Source: Sphingobacteriia bacterium
GTDB lineage: Bacteria; Bacteroidota; Bacteroidia; Bacteroidales; UBA7960
Direction: 5' to 3'
Length of the DNA stretch: 36,550 nucleotides
NCBI GenBank assembly: GCA_011390785.1
Contig: JAABRR010000040.1
Span: forward strand, 1-36,550
Shown here in pieces: positions 25,716 through 32,817 of this stretch. The notes under the pieces are model-generated. The model was given only the letters and a program-made list of their open reading frames with translations, made no database searches and had not been told where the DNA came from. Every line of letters begins with the position of its first letter. Position 1 is the first letter of the stretch. The translations under genes and the position numbers were made by a program.

Positions 25716-27335
25716 TCAGAAAGGAAATTCTTCTTCTTCACTTTCTCGCGGACCTTCGTCTTCGCCAAGAGCCTGAGCTGTTTTATGTTCAAAATTACTT
25801 TCTACAAAAATTGCCTTGTAAGGTTCTGTAGGACAAGCAAATTCACAGGCACCACAGCCAATACAAAGTTCTTCTGTAACTTCGGGCAGCCGTAAGTTAC
25901 CCCTGAATGGGATCATGGCAACTGCTTTGGTAGGGCAATGCTCGGAACAAGCGCCACAATCGGTTCCTTCAACTGTTACAATGCAGCTTTTCTTTACAAA
26001 CTTCGCTATACCAACCTGGGCCGTGTGTTTGGTTTCCTTATCAATTTTAGTAATAGCTCCTGTTGGGCAAACTTCAGAGCACCGCAAACAGTCATAATTA
26101 CAAAAACTTTTGGTGTAATCAAGTTTGGGTTGCATAAATCCTTTGAGTCCGTAATCGAAAAATGAAGGCACAATTACATTTGTAGGGCATGCACCCACGC
26201 ATAAATAACAGGCAATACAATTGTTATTAAAATGTTCATTACCCAGGCTACCCGGAGGGGTTACAGGGGCTTTGGTTCCTGTAGGCACAATGCCGGGAGA
26301 TTCTGCAGGCACAGCAATCGATACCTTATTTAACAAAGGAATGCTTAAAGCCCCGGCAGCTAATGTAAGCAGAAAATTTCGCTTTTCTGCCTGACTATTC
26401 TCAACAGCTATATTTTGAAGTGGAATGGTAGTGGTTTTCTTTGTTTTAGCCATCGTATTATGGAAATACAGCCCTTCCTGCTTACAAACCGTAAAACAAT
26501 TAAAACAACTAACACAGCGCGATGCGTCAACGGTTTTATTAATACTATCTATACACTCCCCCTTGCAGGCAAACTCGCATTTGCGACACATTGTGCACGC
26601 TTCTTCTCTAAATCTGATCTGGAAAACAGACCGGGTAGATACCAGGCCTAAGATAGATCCAGCCGGGCAAAGTGTATTACAAAAGAACCGTCCCCTGAAG
26701 GCACTCATAATGAATACCGTGGCAAAAATCCCTACTGATACCGCAACGGCATCAATGGGTAATGATTGTGCAAGCATAGGGGAAAGGGTATAAATATCCC
26801 TACTTTGCATAAAAAAAGACAGGCTGTTATTTAACCAGCTAAAAACGGGTTGAAACAAAGTTACCGTGATCTTTCCGAAATTTGAAAAAGGATCAAGCAG
26901 GTTAATAAGAAATAAACTTCCGAAAAACCATAATAAAACGGCGGCAGCTAAAACAGAATACCGCAATATTGATTTTTTTGAAGGATTATAAACAAACCTT
27001 CTCTTTAATTTTTTCCTGAACCTACGGGAAATATTGCTAATAATATCCTGCAGGGTACCTAAAGGGCAAAGTGAAGAACAGTAAATCCTTCCAAATAAAA
27101 AGGTTAATAAAATTACCACCAGAAAACCCAGTGATGAAACAGAAAAGGCAACGGCAAAGAACCTGATTAGCGACGGAAAGAGCTGCAACCTGAGGAGCAC
27201 GGTTGAAACCCCATCGAGCCATCCATTGTGTACATTAAGGAAAAACAATAATAAAAAGCTGAATATTAACAGCGATATTACAATACGAATGTATTTAAGT
27301 TTTTTTAAACTCATAATTTTGAAAAAAAATGACAA
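25716..27335 (-). CDS. Membrane polyferredoxin, NapH-NapG-like fusion
   Basis: A 539-residue electron-transfer protein. The N-terminal part (about 1-230) resembles NapH/CcoG-type membrane ferredoxins: transmembrane helices at about 14-34, 55-80, 124-146 and 195-212, with paired CxxxCP motifs at C86/C90 and C219/C223. Cys quads at 247-257 and 274-284 should ligate two [4Fe-4S] clusters. A new hydrophobic segment, KRNFLLTLAAGALSIP (318-333), resembles a Tat signal, and after it come four more Cys quads (373-383, 412-423, 451-467, 491-501), the NapG-like module. The tail is acidic. In total it could bind six [4Fe-4S] clusters. It is 56 bp downstream of the DUF362 gene on the same strand. Likely role: passing quinol or ferredoxin electrons to or from an extracytoplasmic partner; the partner is unknown. 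Confidence 0.85.
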   Translation of the reverse strand: MSFFFKIMSLKKLKYIRIVISLLIFSFLLLFFLNVHNGWLDGVSTVLLRLQLFPSLIRFFAVAFSVSSLGFLVVILLTFLFGRIYCSSLCPLGTLQDIISNISRRFRKKLKRRFVYNPSKKSILRYSVLAAAVLLWFFGSLFLINLLDPFSNFGKITVTLFQPVFSWLNNSLSFFMQSRDIYTLSPMLAQSLPIDAVAVSVGIFATVFIMSAFRGRFFCNTLCPAGSILGLVSTRSVFQIRFREEACTMCRKCEFACKGECIDSINKTVDASRCVSCFNCFTVCKQEGLYFHNTMAKTKKTTTIPLQNIAVENSQAEKRNFLLTLAAGALSIPLLNKVSIAVPAESPGIVPTGTKAPVTPPGSLGNEHFNNNCIACYLCVGACPTNVIVPSFFDYGLKGFMQPKLDYTKSFCNYDCLRCSEVCPTGAITKIDKETKHTAQVGIAKFVKKSCIVTVEGTDCGACSEHCPTKAVAMIPFRGNLRLPEVTEELCIGCGACEFACPTEPYKAIFVESNFEHKTAQALGEDEGPRESEEEEFPF

Positions 27336-27391
27336 AGGCTGTTACGGAAGTTATCTTCAAAGAAATTTATAATATTTTCAATTCAGGTCAT

Positions 27392-28321
27392 TTATAAATA
27401 CAACCGCTTAATGTTCATTTGACTAAGATCCAGAGTTCCAATATTCATTTTCTCTGCATTGGCAAGATAAGCGATTTCCTTTGGTTTGGAACCAAATATC
27501 ATTGCACTGGCAGCATCAACGGCAACAATATCAGAAGAAACAAGCAGACTATTTTTCTTAACCAGATCAGCTGTTGATGTACCCTTGGGTCCGTTCTGTG
27601 TCATAACCAGCATGGCGTCAACAATATTCAGATCGGGTTTGCGGTATAAACAAAAGTCGGCTATACACTGGTGCAGATCGTTACGATGCCAGAAACGACG
27701 GTCGTAAACTACACCCATCAAATTCTTCATGGCAATGGTTAACGAAGTTGAACCATGATGTTTTAGCACTGGCACATTGATAAATACATCGCTATCAATT
27801 ATTTGCTCATGCACCTTAGCTTCTTTCAGTTTTACAGCACCGGGTATGGTAATAGCACGATAGTTTTGCTCAAAATTACCGGGTATCATTCTCCCGCCGG
27901 CATCTTCAACTGCTTTCTTCATGCCACTGTTTGTGTAGCAGCGTTCCCAGTTGTCGCAGGTATGATCAAATACATTAACCTTTTCTGCACCGGCTTCAAA
28001 ACATTGCTTAACGATGGCTGCAACCAGTTCTGGACTTGTATTGGCAGCACGCTCGGGGGTTACATCCCAACCAATATTAGGCTTAACAACAACTGTTTGG
28101 CCTGGTTTTACCCAAAGCGACATGCCGCCCATTTCCTGCATGGCTTTTTCAAACATAGCTACTACGTCTTCTCCCCTAACAGCAACAAGGTCGTAGTTCC
28201 CTTTTAGACTCTGTTGCCTGAAAGAAGTCATATCAAAAGTTGCATTAGCCAAACCTGCCGCACCAAATCCAGTAGCTGCGCCAAACATAATTCCATTTTT
28301 TAAAAAATTTCTTCTATCCAT
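27392..28321 (-). CDS. DUF362 protein with Tat signal peptide
   Basis: The first 27 residues, with RRNFLK at residues 3-8 followed by a hydrophobic Gly/Ala segment, form a typical twin-arginine signal, so the protein is exported folded, probably with a cofactor. The remainder shows the DUF362 core: VVVKPNIGWDVTPERAANTSPELVAAIVKQCFEAGAEKVNVFDHT (about 72-116), FINVPVLKHHGSTSLTIAMKNLMG (about 180-203) and a C-terminal VDAASAMIFG motif (about 274-283). DUF362 function is not established; members often accompany Fe-S proteins, and many carry their own ferredoxin domain, which this one lacks. The adjacent polyferredoxin gene could supply that role. The 309-residue length is typical. The promoter should lie in the 250-bp divergent region shared with the SDR gene. 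Confidence 0.85.
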   Translation of the reverse strand: MDRRNFLKNGIMFGAATGFGAAGLANATFDMTSFRQQSLKGNYDLVAVRGEDVVAMFEKAMQEMGGMSLWVKPGQTVVVKPNIGWDVTPERAANTSPELVAAIVKQCFEAGAEKVNVFDHTCDNWERCYTNSGMKKAVEDAGGRMIPGNFEQNYRAITIPGAVKLKEAKVHEQIIDSDVFINVPVLKHHGSTSLTIAMKNLMGVVYDRRFWHRNDLHQCIADFCLYRKPDLNIVDAMLVMTQNGPKGTSTADLVKKNSLLVSSDIVAVDAASAMIFGSKPKEIAYLANAEKMNIGTLDLSQMNIKRLYL

Positions 28322-28472
28322 AATTAAATATTTTAGTATTTATCAATTATACTTTTGCTTTTAGTAAAATAGCGTTATTTGATAATAATTAATGCCTTGT
28401 TGGCAGCAAAATATCTTTATTTAACACTATAATATAAGATCGTCAAATTGTTGTAAATCAACAGACTTTATA

Positions 28473-28480
28473 CAAAAATA
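28473..28480 (-). promoter_or_regulatory. Weak candidate -7 element for the DUF362-polyferredoxin operon
   Basis: Read on the - strand, this is TATTTTTG, matching TAnnTTTG, in the divergent intergenic region. It is 152 bp upstream of the DUF362 start, and no -33 TTTG is visible, so the assignment is weak. Confidence 0.2.
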
Positions 28481-28501
28481 AGATTTATAAGCTTAATTTC
28501 T

Positions 28502-28524
28502 TATTTTTGGAAGCCATTAATGGC
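28502..28524 (+). promoter_or_regulatory. Candidate -7 element plus 12-bp palindrome upstream of SDR gene
   Basis: TATTTTTG (28502-28509) matches TAnnTTTG and ends 62 bp before the SDR start. Four bases later lies the perfect palindrome GCCATTAATGGC (28513-28524), in the position expected for the transcription start, where a repressor operator would act. The binding protein is unknown. Confidence 0.35.
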
Positions 28525-28571
28525 TCTAAAACCCTTATTTAAAATCATTTCAAATTACTGACCCCCAATTT

Positions 28572-29258
28572 ATGAATATTATTATCACCGGCACATCACA
28601 AGGCATCGGATTTGATTTGGCAAAAGTGCTTGCTCAAAGAAAAGAAGTTAAGATCATTGCGGTTTCCAGAAATATCGCCCCCCTGGAATCTTTGAAAACT
28701 TTTGAAAATCTAAAACCCTTAGCTCTAGACATAACCAATGCAGATCAATATGGACATCTGTTAAGTCTCATTGATGATTTCTTTGACAAAAAGGTAAACA
28801 TACTGATCAACAATGCCGGGTCATTGATAAACAAGCCCATGGAGCAATTAGCAGAAGCGGATTTTCAAAACCTGTTCGATGTAAATGTAAAAGCGCCGTT
28901 TTTCCTTATTCAAAATTTGCTTTCCAGGTTCGTTGCGCCATCGCATATTGTCAATATTACGAGCATGGCAGGTTATCAGGGAAGCAGTAAATTTCCTGGA
29001 TTATCGCTTTATGGTGCCAGCAAGGGCGCTCTTGCCACACTCACCGAATCGCTCGCAGAAGAACTGAAACCCAACAATATTTCTGTTAATGCGCTGGCCT
29101 TGGGGGCTGTCGATACGGAGATGCTAAAAAAAGCTTTCCCCGGTTACAAGGCCCCGGTAAACAGCTCCCAAATAGCAGCCTTTATTGCAGGTTTCGCCCT
29201 TTCGGCGCATCACATTATGAATGGGAAGATTATTCCGGTTTCGATGTCCACCCCTTGA
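28572..29258 (+). CDS. Short-chain dehydrogenase/reductase (SDR)
   Basis: Classical SDR of 228 residues. The Rossmann nucleotide-binding motif is TGTSQGIG at residues 6-13, the structural NNAG motif is near residue 79, the catalytic Ser is in NITSMAG near 138, and the catalytic YxxxK is in YGASKGA near 153-159. R33/N34 after the second beta-strand (AVSRN) suggests NADP(H) preference, which is inference. The substrate cannot be predicted. It stands alone on the + strand, diverging from the DUF362 operon and followed 197 bp later by rseC. Confidence 0.9.
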   Translation: MNIIITGTSQGIGFDLAKVLAQRKEVKIIAVSRNIAPLESLKTFENLKPLALDITNADQYGHLLSLIDDFFDKKVNILINNAGSLINKPMEQLAEADFQNLFDVNVKAPFFLIQNLLSRFVAPSHIVNITSMAGYQGSSKFPGLSLYGASKGALATLTESLAEELKPNNISVNALALGAVDTEMLKKAFPGYKAPVNSSQIAAFIAGFALSAHHIMNGKIIPVSMSTP

Positions 29259-29412
29259 GAAATAAGGGATTTTCGATATCTTTTTTAACTCCGGGTTCAG
29301 CTTAATTATTTGCTTTTCAACCAATCGATAAATTTGCTCCTTACCTAAATCTTATCTATATAATACGGTATAATGACAAAATTTGAATAGTTCCACTATG
29401 ATAAGAAACTTT

Positions 29413-29420
29413 TATCTTTG
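29413..29420 (+). promoter_or_regulatory. Candidate -7 promoter element upstream of rseC
   Basis: TATCTTTG matches TAnnTTTG and lies 35 bp before the rseC start codon. A TTTG at 29382-29385 is 27 bp upstream, somewhat farther than the usual -33 spacing. Confidence 0.4.
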
Positions 29421-29455
29421 ATGTGTAAAAAATCTAATCATATTTCAGCATAATA

Positions 29456-29881
29456 ATGTCAGACAGACGCCAGAATATAGAGCACCCCGGAATTATAGAC
29501 AGGGTAGAAAACAACAAAATTTGGGTTCGTATTCAATCGCAATCGGCATGTGGGAGTTGCCACTCCAAAAGCATGTGCGGAATGGCCGAGGTGGCTGATA
29601 AGGTAGTGGAAGTAGATCAGCAACAAACGCAAAAACATTACAAAACAGGAGATTACGTTACAGTGAGTTTAAAAAAAACTTCCGGATACCGTGCCTTGTT
29701 CCTGGGTTACTTATTGCCTTTCATCCTGGTGATGATAACGCTGATTGCCATTATTAATCTTACCGGTGATGAAGCGCTGGCCGCATTACTTTCTTTGGGA
29801 ATTACCATTCCTTACTATGCGCTCCTTTACGCTAAAAGAGAAGTGATAAAAACATCGTTCCGGTTTTTCATCAAAAACTAA
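29456..29881 (+). CDS. rseC: SoxR-reducing system protein RseC family
   Basis: RseC/MucC family membrane protein of 141 residues. The N-terminal domain has the conserved cysteines C32, C35 and C41 in ACGSCHSKSMCG, likely a metal or Fe-S site, followed by two transmembrane helices (about 76-96 and 100-119). In enterobacteria RseC assists the Rsx/Rnf-type complex in reducing SoxR; in Bacteroidota it is a regular upstream neighbour of the rnf genes, where SoxR reduction is unlikely to be its main job. Here rnfB begins nearly 3 kb downstream, after two unrelated genes. The stop codon at 29879-29881 lies 50 bp before the preferred start of the next gene. Confidence 0.9.
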   Translation: MSDRRQNIEHPGIIDRVENNKIWVRIQSQSACGSCHSKSMCGMAEVADKVVEVDQQQTQKHYKTGDYVTVSLKKTSGYRALFLGYLLPFILVMITLIAIINLTGDEALAALLSLGITIPYYALLYAKREVIKTSFRFFIKN

Positions 29882-29930
29882 CCATGAAGTGAAAAATAGC
29901 CTTTCATTGTCAAAAAGTGATAATTCAATA

Positions 29931-30989
29931 ATGAACCTGGCGTTCATAAAAAGGCTGTTGAATAAAAAATCAGGAATTAGCATTGTCGTTTTGCTGCTTA
30001 TGTTATTGAGTTTAGCAGAAATACGTTTCATATACGGATCAACCCCCAATCATACAGCTGAGAATCTATTGGTAAATAAGGTAGCCCCTTTAGCGAACTT
30101 CGGACCGGAAACCTATGAAATAGAGATAAATAACGAAATAGATTCCCTGATAATCCCCATAAAAAGAGCAGGCAACCTGATTTTGATGGAAGTGGTAATA
30201 GACAGTTTAGCAGGCAATTTAATTCTTGACACCGGTTCATCGTCCATGGTACTGAACAGCATCTATTTCCGCAATGAAAGGAGGTCGGGCAATTATGAAG
30301 CTGGCGGAATTACCGGAGGTATAGGCACGGTTTCCAGAATTCAGATTAATAGCCTGCAGATTGCAGAGCTTTATTTCAACAACCTAACAGCCAATGTTGG
30401 CGACCTGAGTCATATTGAAAGAGCCCGAAACGTTAAAATTTTGGGATTCTGTGGTTTAAGTATTTTTAATGATTTTGAAGTTGTTGTGGACCTAAACAAT
30501 AGTGTTGTTGAACTCCATCGAACCAATTACAGAGGGAAGAGAATCTATACCGGCGCATCTTCATCCAAAACAGACGTGGAACTACAGGTCGAAATAATCT
30601 CGAACGTCATCTTCATTGGAGGAACCATAAACAGGCGAAAGTTGATGTTTTGCGTTGACACCGGGGCTGAAAGCAATGTTGTAAGCAGTGTTTTACCCGG
30701 GCACATTCTGGAAAAAATAGATATTACCGGCAGATCAAATCTGCGTGGGGCAGGAAACCAGAATGTGGAAGTGCTGTATGGCCTGCTCAACGAACTGAAA
30801 ATCGGGAAAAAAAATATCCGGCCTATGCCCGTTGTGTTAACCAATCTTAGTGCTATGAGCCAATATTACGGCATACCTATTGACGGGATGTTGGGATGCC
30901 ATTTTTTAGAACAGGGAGTATTTTATTTTAACATGAAAAGAGAAACACTCGGCATAACCTTTTACAATATAGATGAAGAATATGAGTAA
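29931..30989 (+). CDS. Two-lobed retropepsin-like aspartyl protease, signal-anchored
   Basis: The 352-residue protein has an N-terminal signal or anchor helix (about 15-35) and two retropepsin-like domains. The first has DTGSS with D100 and an ILG (flap/psi-loop) motif in VKILGFCGLSIF; the second has DTGAE with D243 and MLG in IDGMLGCHFLEQG. Both catalytic Asp are retained, so one chain could fold into a pepsin-like bilobed enzyme. Targets are unknown; the location is probably periplasmic. I prefer ATG 29931; a GTG at 29889 in the same frame would add 14 residues, and it lies 7 bp after rseC, so it cannot be excluded. It sits between rseC and a CBM48-repeat gene, 54 bp ahead of the latter. 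Confidence 0.78.
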   Translation: MNLAFIKRLLNKKSGISIVVLLLMLLSLAEIRFIYGSTPNHTAENLLVNKVAPLANFGPETYEIEINNEIDSLIIPIKRAGNLILMEVVIDSLAGNLILDTGSSSMVLNSIYFRNERRSGNYEAGGITGGIGTVSRIQINSLQIAELYFNNLTANVGDLSHIERARNVKILGFCGLSIFNDFEVVVDLNNSVVELHRTNYRGKRIYTGASSSKTDVELQVEIISNVIFIGGTINRRKLMFCVDTGAESNVVSSVLPGHILEKIDITGRSNLRGAGNQNVEVLYGLLNELKIGKKNIRPMPVVLTNLSAMSQYYGIPIDGMLGCHFLEQGVFYFNMKRETLGITFYNIDEEYE

Positions 30990-31043
30990 AACAGGAAATA
31001 CCTGACAAAAACTTTCGGATTCATTCACGCTAAGTGAAAAATT

Positions 31044-32489
31044 ATGAAAAAAACGATTAACTATATAATATTGCTTTTCAGCCTTTGGCTTGTAAGCTTC
31101 ACAACACTTCAGCCCACACCTGAAAAAGCAGGCAAAATGGAAGATGGCAAATTTACCATTACCATCAATCTCAACTGGACCGACAACGAACTGGCCAGGG
31201 TCTCTGCATTGTTCGACATCGATAGCATATTAATGAATGCCATAACAACAAAAAATCTTGAATTCATCAACGACAGCACCTATTGGAATGCCACTATAAG
31301 AAATCAAAATCTATTGGTTATCTCCAAAGAACTGGGGCAGGATTTCGATCTTGTTACCGAAAAAAATATTTTCTTTACATCTTTAGATAAAACCACTGCC
31401 AGCCTATATCCAACTCTCGATGTAGCTTACGGAGTGAATGATTTCTCTGATCCTGAAGTTTTCTCTTACCAAAACGGGTTAGCCTGTTTTATACTGCCTG
31501 GTTATGAAAGGGCCAGCAAAGTAATAATTTCGGGTTCCTTTAATCTTTGGAGTACAATGGATTTGCCCATGCAAAAAACAGAAAAGGGCTGGCAAATATG
31601 CCTGAACCTTGAACCTGGCAAACACCTTTACAAATTTATTGTTGATGGCAGATGGATACACGACCCCAACAACAAAAACCGTGAAAATGATGGCAATCGT
31701 GGTTTTAATTCGGTTGTTTACTGCAACAATCATACTTTCATGCTGGAGGGTTACCAGAGAACCCGAAGGGTGTATCTTACCGGAAGTTTCAATGGCTGGG
31801 ATACCCGTGATATTCGCATGGTTAAAACAGAAACCGGATGGCAACTTCCCATGTATCTGAAAGAGGGTACACATACCTATAAATACATTGCTGATGGTAC
31901 CTGGATAACTGACCCTACCAACCCCCTTACCCGACCAGATGGCAATGGAAATACCAATTCGCTGCTTGCCATTGGCGATACTACTTATTTTACTTTGCAA
32001 GGATTTGAAAATGCCAGAGAAGTGTATCTGTCGGGCAGCTTCAATGAATGGAACCAAAGAGAGCTTGCCATGCAAAAAACCACGGATGGCTGGCAATTGC
32101 CCTACGTGCTGGGCCAGGGCAATTACGAATACAAATATATTGTTGACGGAAAATGGATTACCGATCCTGCCAATCCATACACAGTGGGAACCGGAGAATG
32201 GAGTAACTCCTTCCTTGCCCATGAAAACAACCATAAGTTTTCTCTGGCCGGATTTGAAAATGCCCAGACAGTAATTATTACAGGAAGTTTTAACGGATGG
32301 AGCACATCAGATTATCGTATGGTGTTGAAAGATGGAAAGTGGATTTTTCCCATCTATCTGCATCCGGGCCGTTACAGTTATAAATATATTATTGATGGTG
32401 AATGGATTCATGATCAAGAGAATCCTTTGTGGGAAACTAATGAATTTGAAGGAAAAAATTCGGTACTATGGATTGAACCAGGACAATAA
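31044..32489 (+). CDS. Secreted protein with four tandem CBM48/glycogen-binding-like repeats
   Basis: The Sec signal peptide (about 1-20) is followed by a roughly 125-residue N-terminal domain of unknown type, then four repeats of about 83 residues at about 148-226, 231-310, 315-393 and 398-477. Each repeat carries the CBM48/AMPK-beta E-set pattern: F-LxGYE/FENA, V-(I/Y)-(I/L)-(S/T)GSFN-W, GWQ, then Y-Y(K)(F/Y)I-DG-WI-D-NP. The Trp residues of the SFNxW and W-I-D motifs are the usual sugar-contact positions. No glycosidase or protease domain is present, so the protein is most likely a glycan-binding or structural module. Two hydrophobic residues in the extreme N-terminus fit export rather than lipoprotein anchoring; no lipobox Cys is seen. 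The role in this locus is unknown. Confidence 0.82.
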   Translation: MKKTINYIILLFSLWLVSFTTLQPTPEKAGKMEDGKFTITINLNWTDNELARVSALFDIDSILMNAITTKNLEFINDSTYWNATIRNQNLLVISKELGQDFDLVTEKNIFFTSLDKTTASLYPTLDVAYGVNDFSDPEVFSYQNGLACFILPGYERASKVIISGSFNLWSTMDLPMQKTEKGWQICLNLEPGKHLYKFIVDGRWIHDPNNKNRENDGNRGFNSVVYCNNHTFMLEGYQRTRRVYLTGSFNGWDTRDIRMVKTETGWQLPMYLKEGTHTYKYIADGTWITDPTNPLTRPDGNGNTNSLLAIGDTTYFTLQGFENAREVYLSGSFNEWNQRELAMQKTTDGWQLPYVLGQGNYEYKYIVDGKWITDPANPYTVGTGEWSNSFLAHENNHKFSLAGFENAQTVIITGSFNGWSTSDYRMVLKDGKWIFPIYLHPGRYSYKYIIDGEWIHDQENPLWETNEFEGKNSVLWIEPGQ

Positions 32490-32596
32490 AATCCATGAAA
32501 CTTCTTTTAAGCAACAACCATCATGTAATACGGATCTGCAAGACACACATCGACCTTTGGTATATCGTTTAACATTTTTCACACTTTTTTTCTGAA

Positions 32597-32615
32597 ATTT
32601 AGACCCATTCTAAAT
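32597..32615. repeat. 19-bp inverted repeat, candidate operator upstream of rnf
   Basis: ATTTAGA, spacer CCCAT, TCTAAAT: perfect 7-bp arms about a 5-bp spacer. It is AT-rich with no following T-run, so a terminator role is unlikely. The TTTAGA...TCTAAA arms resemble sites of DtxR-type metal regulators, but this is only resemblance. The distance to the rnfB start (about 200 bp) is large for a simple repressor site of the promoter at 32749. Confidence 0.45.
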
Positions 32616-32748
32616 AAGGCGATAACCATCTGCTTTTGTTGATATTAAGGCATAAAAGTCAAAATTACAGGCATCATTTTAAGATAAATAGTATATATTT
32701 AACGTTCGATTATTAACAAATTATTAAGTGCAGTTAGATTTTGTTTTC

Positions 32749-32756
32749 TACTTTTG
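32749..32756 (+). promoter_or_regulatory. Candidate -7 promoter element of the rnf operon
   Basis: TACTTTTG fits TAnnTTTG and lies 61 bp before the GTG start of rnfB, the same distance as at nfeD, the VWA-like gene and the SDR gene. No TTTG is seen at the normal -33 position; a TTTTG lies only a few bases upstream. Confidence 0.4.
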
Positions 32757-32817
32757 CTTTGCAAGCATAAAAAAGCTTATAAATTCAAATAATTAAATAT
32801 AAACAAAACCATACCAG

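Larger units (their letters stand above)
32490..32817. other. 328-bp gene-free leader of the rnf operon
   Basis: No protein-coding signal is convincing here. It contains the 19-bp inverted repeat at 32597-32615 and the -7-like TACTTTTG at 32749-32756, is otherwise AT-rich, and has no GC-rich hairpin. The transcript of the CBM48 gene has no obvious intrinsic terminator in it. Confidence 0.7.

Noticed and set aside
26425-26793. Plus-strand open frames of 78-122 codons inside the polyferredoxin gene
   Set aside because: They are antisense shadows of a strongly conserved Fe-S coding region and have no recognisable protein features.
29252-29268. CCCTT-N7-AAGGG hairpin overlapping the SDR stop codon
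   Set aside because: Only 5 bp of stem, and the T-rich stretch starts after a gap, so it is too weak to call a terminator.
31024-31038. TTCAC-GCTAA-GTGAA inverted repeat just before the CBM48 gene
   Set aside because: Five-base arms in AT-rich DNA; could be chance, no known binding protein.
31479-32234. 251-codon minus-strand open frame inside the CBM48 gene
   Set aside because: Long only because repeats on the opposite strand avoid stops; the plus-strand repeats are clearly the real coding sequence.
31485-32475. Possible DNA-level tandem repeat or CRISPR-like array
   Set aside because: Repetition exists at protein level (CBM48 modules of about 83 residues) with much diverged DNA; no short identical repeats or spacers.
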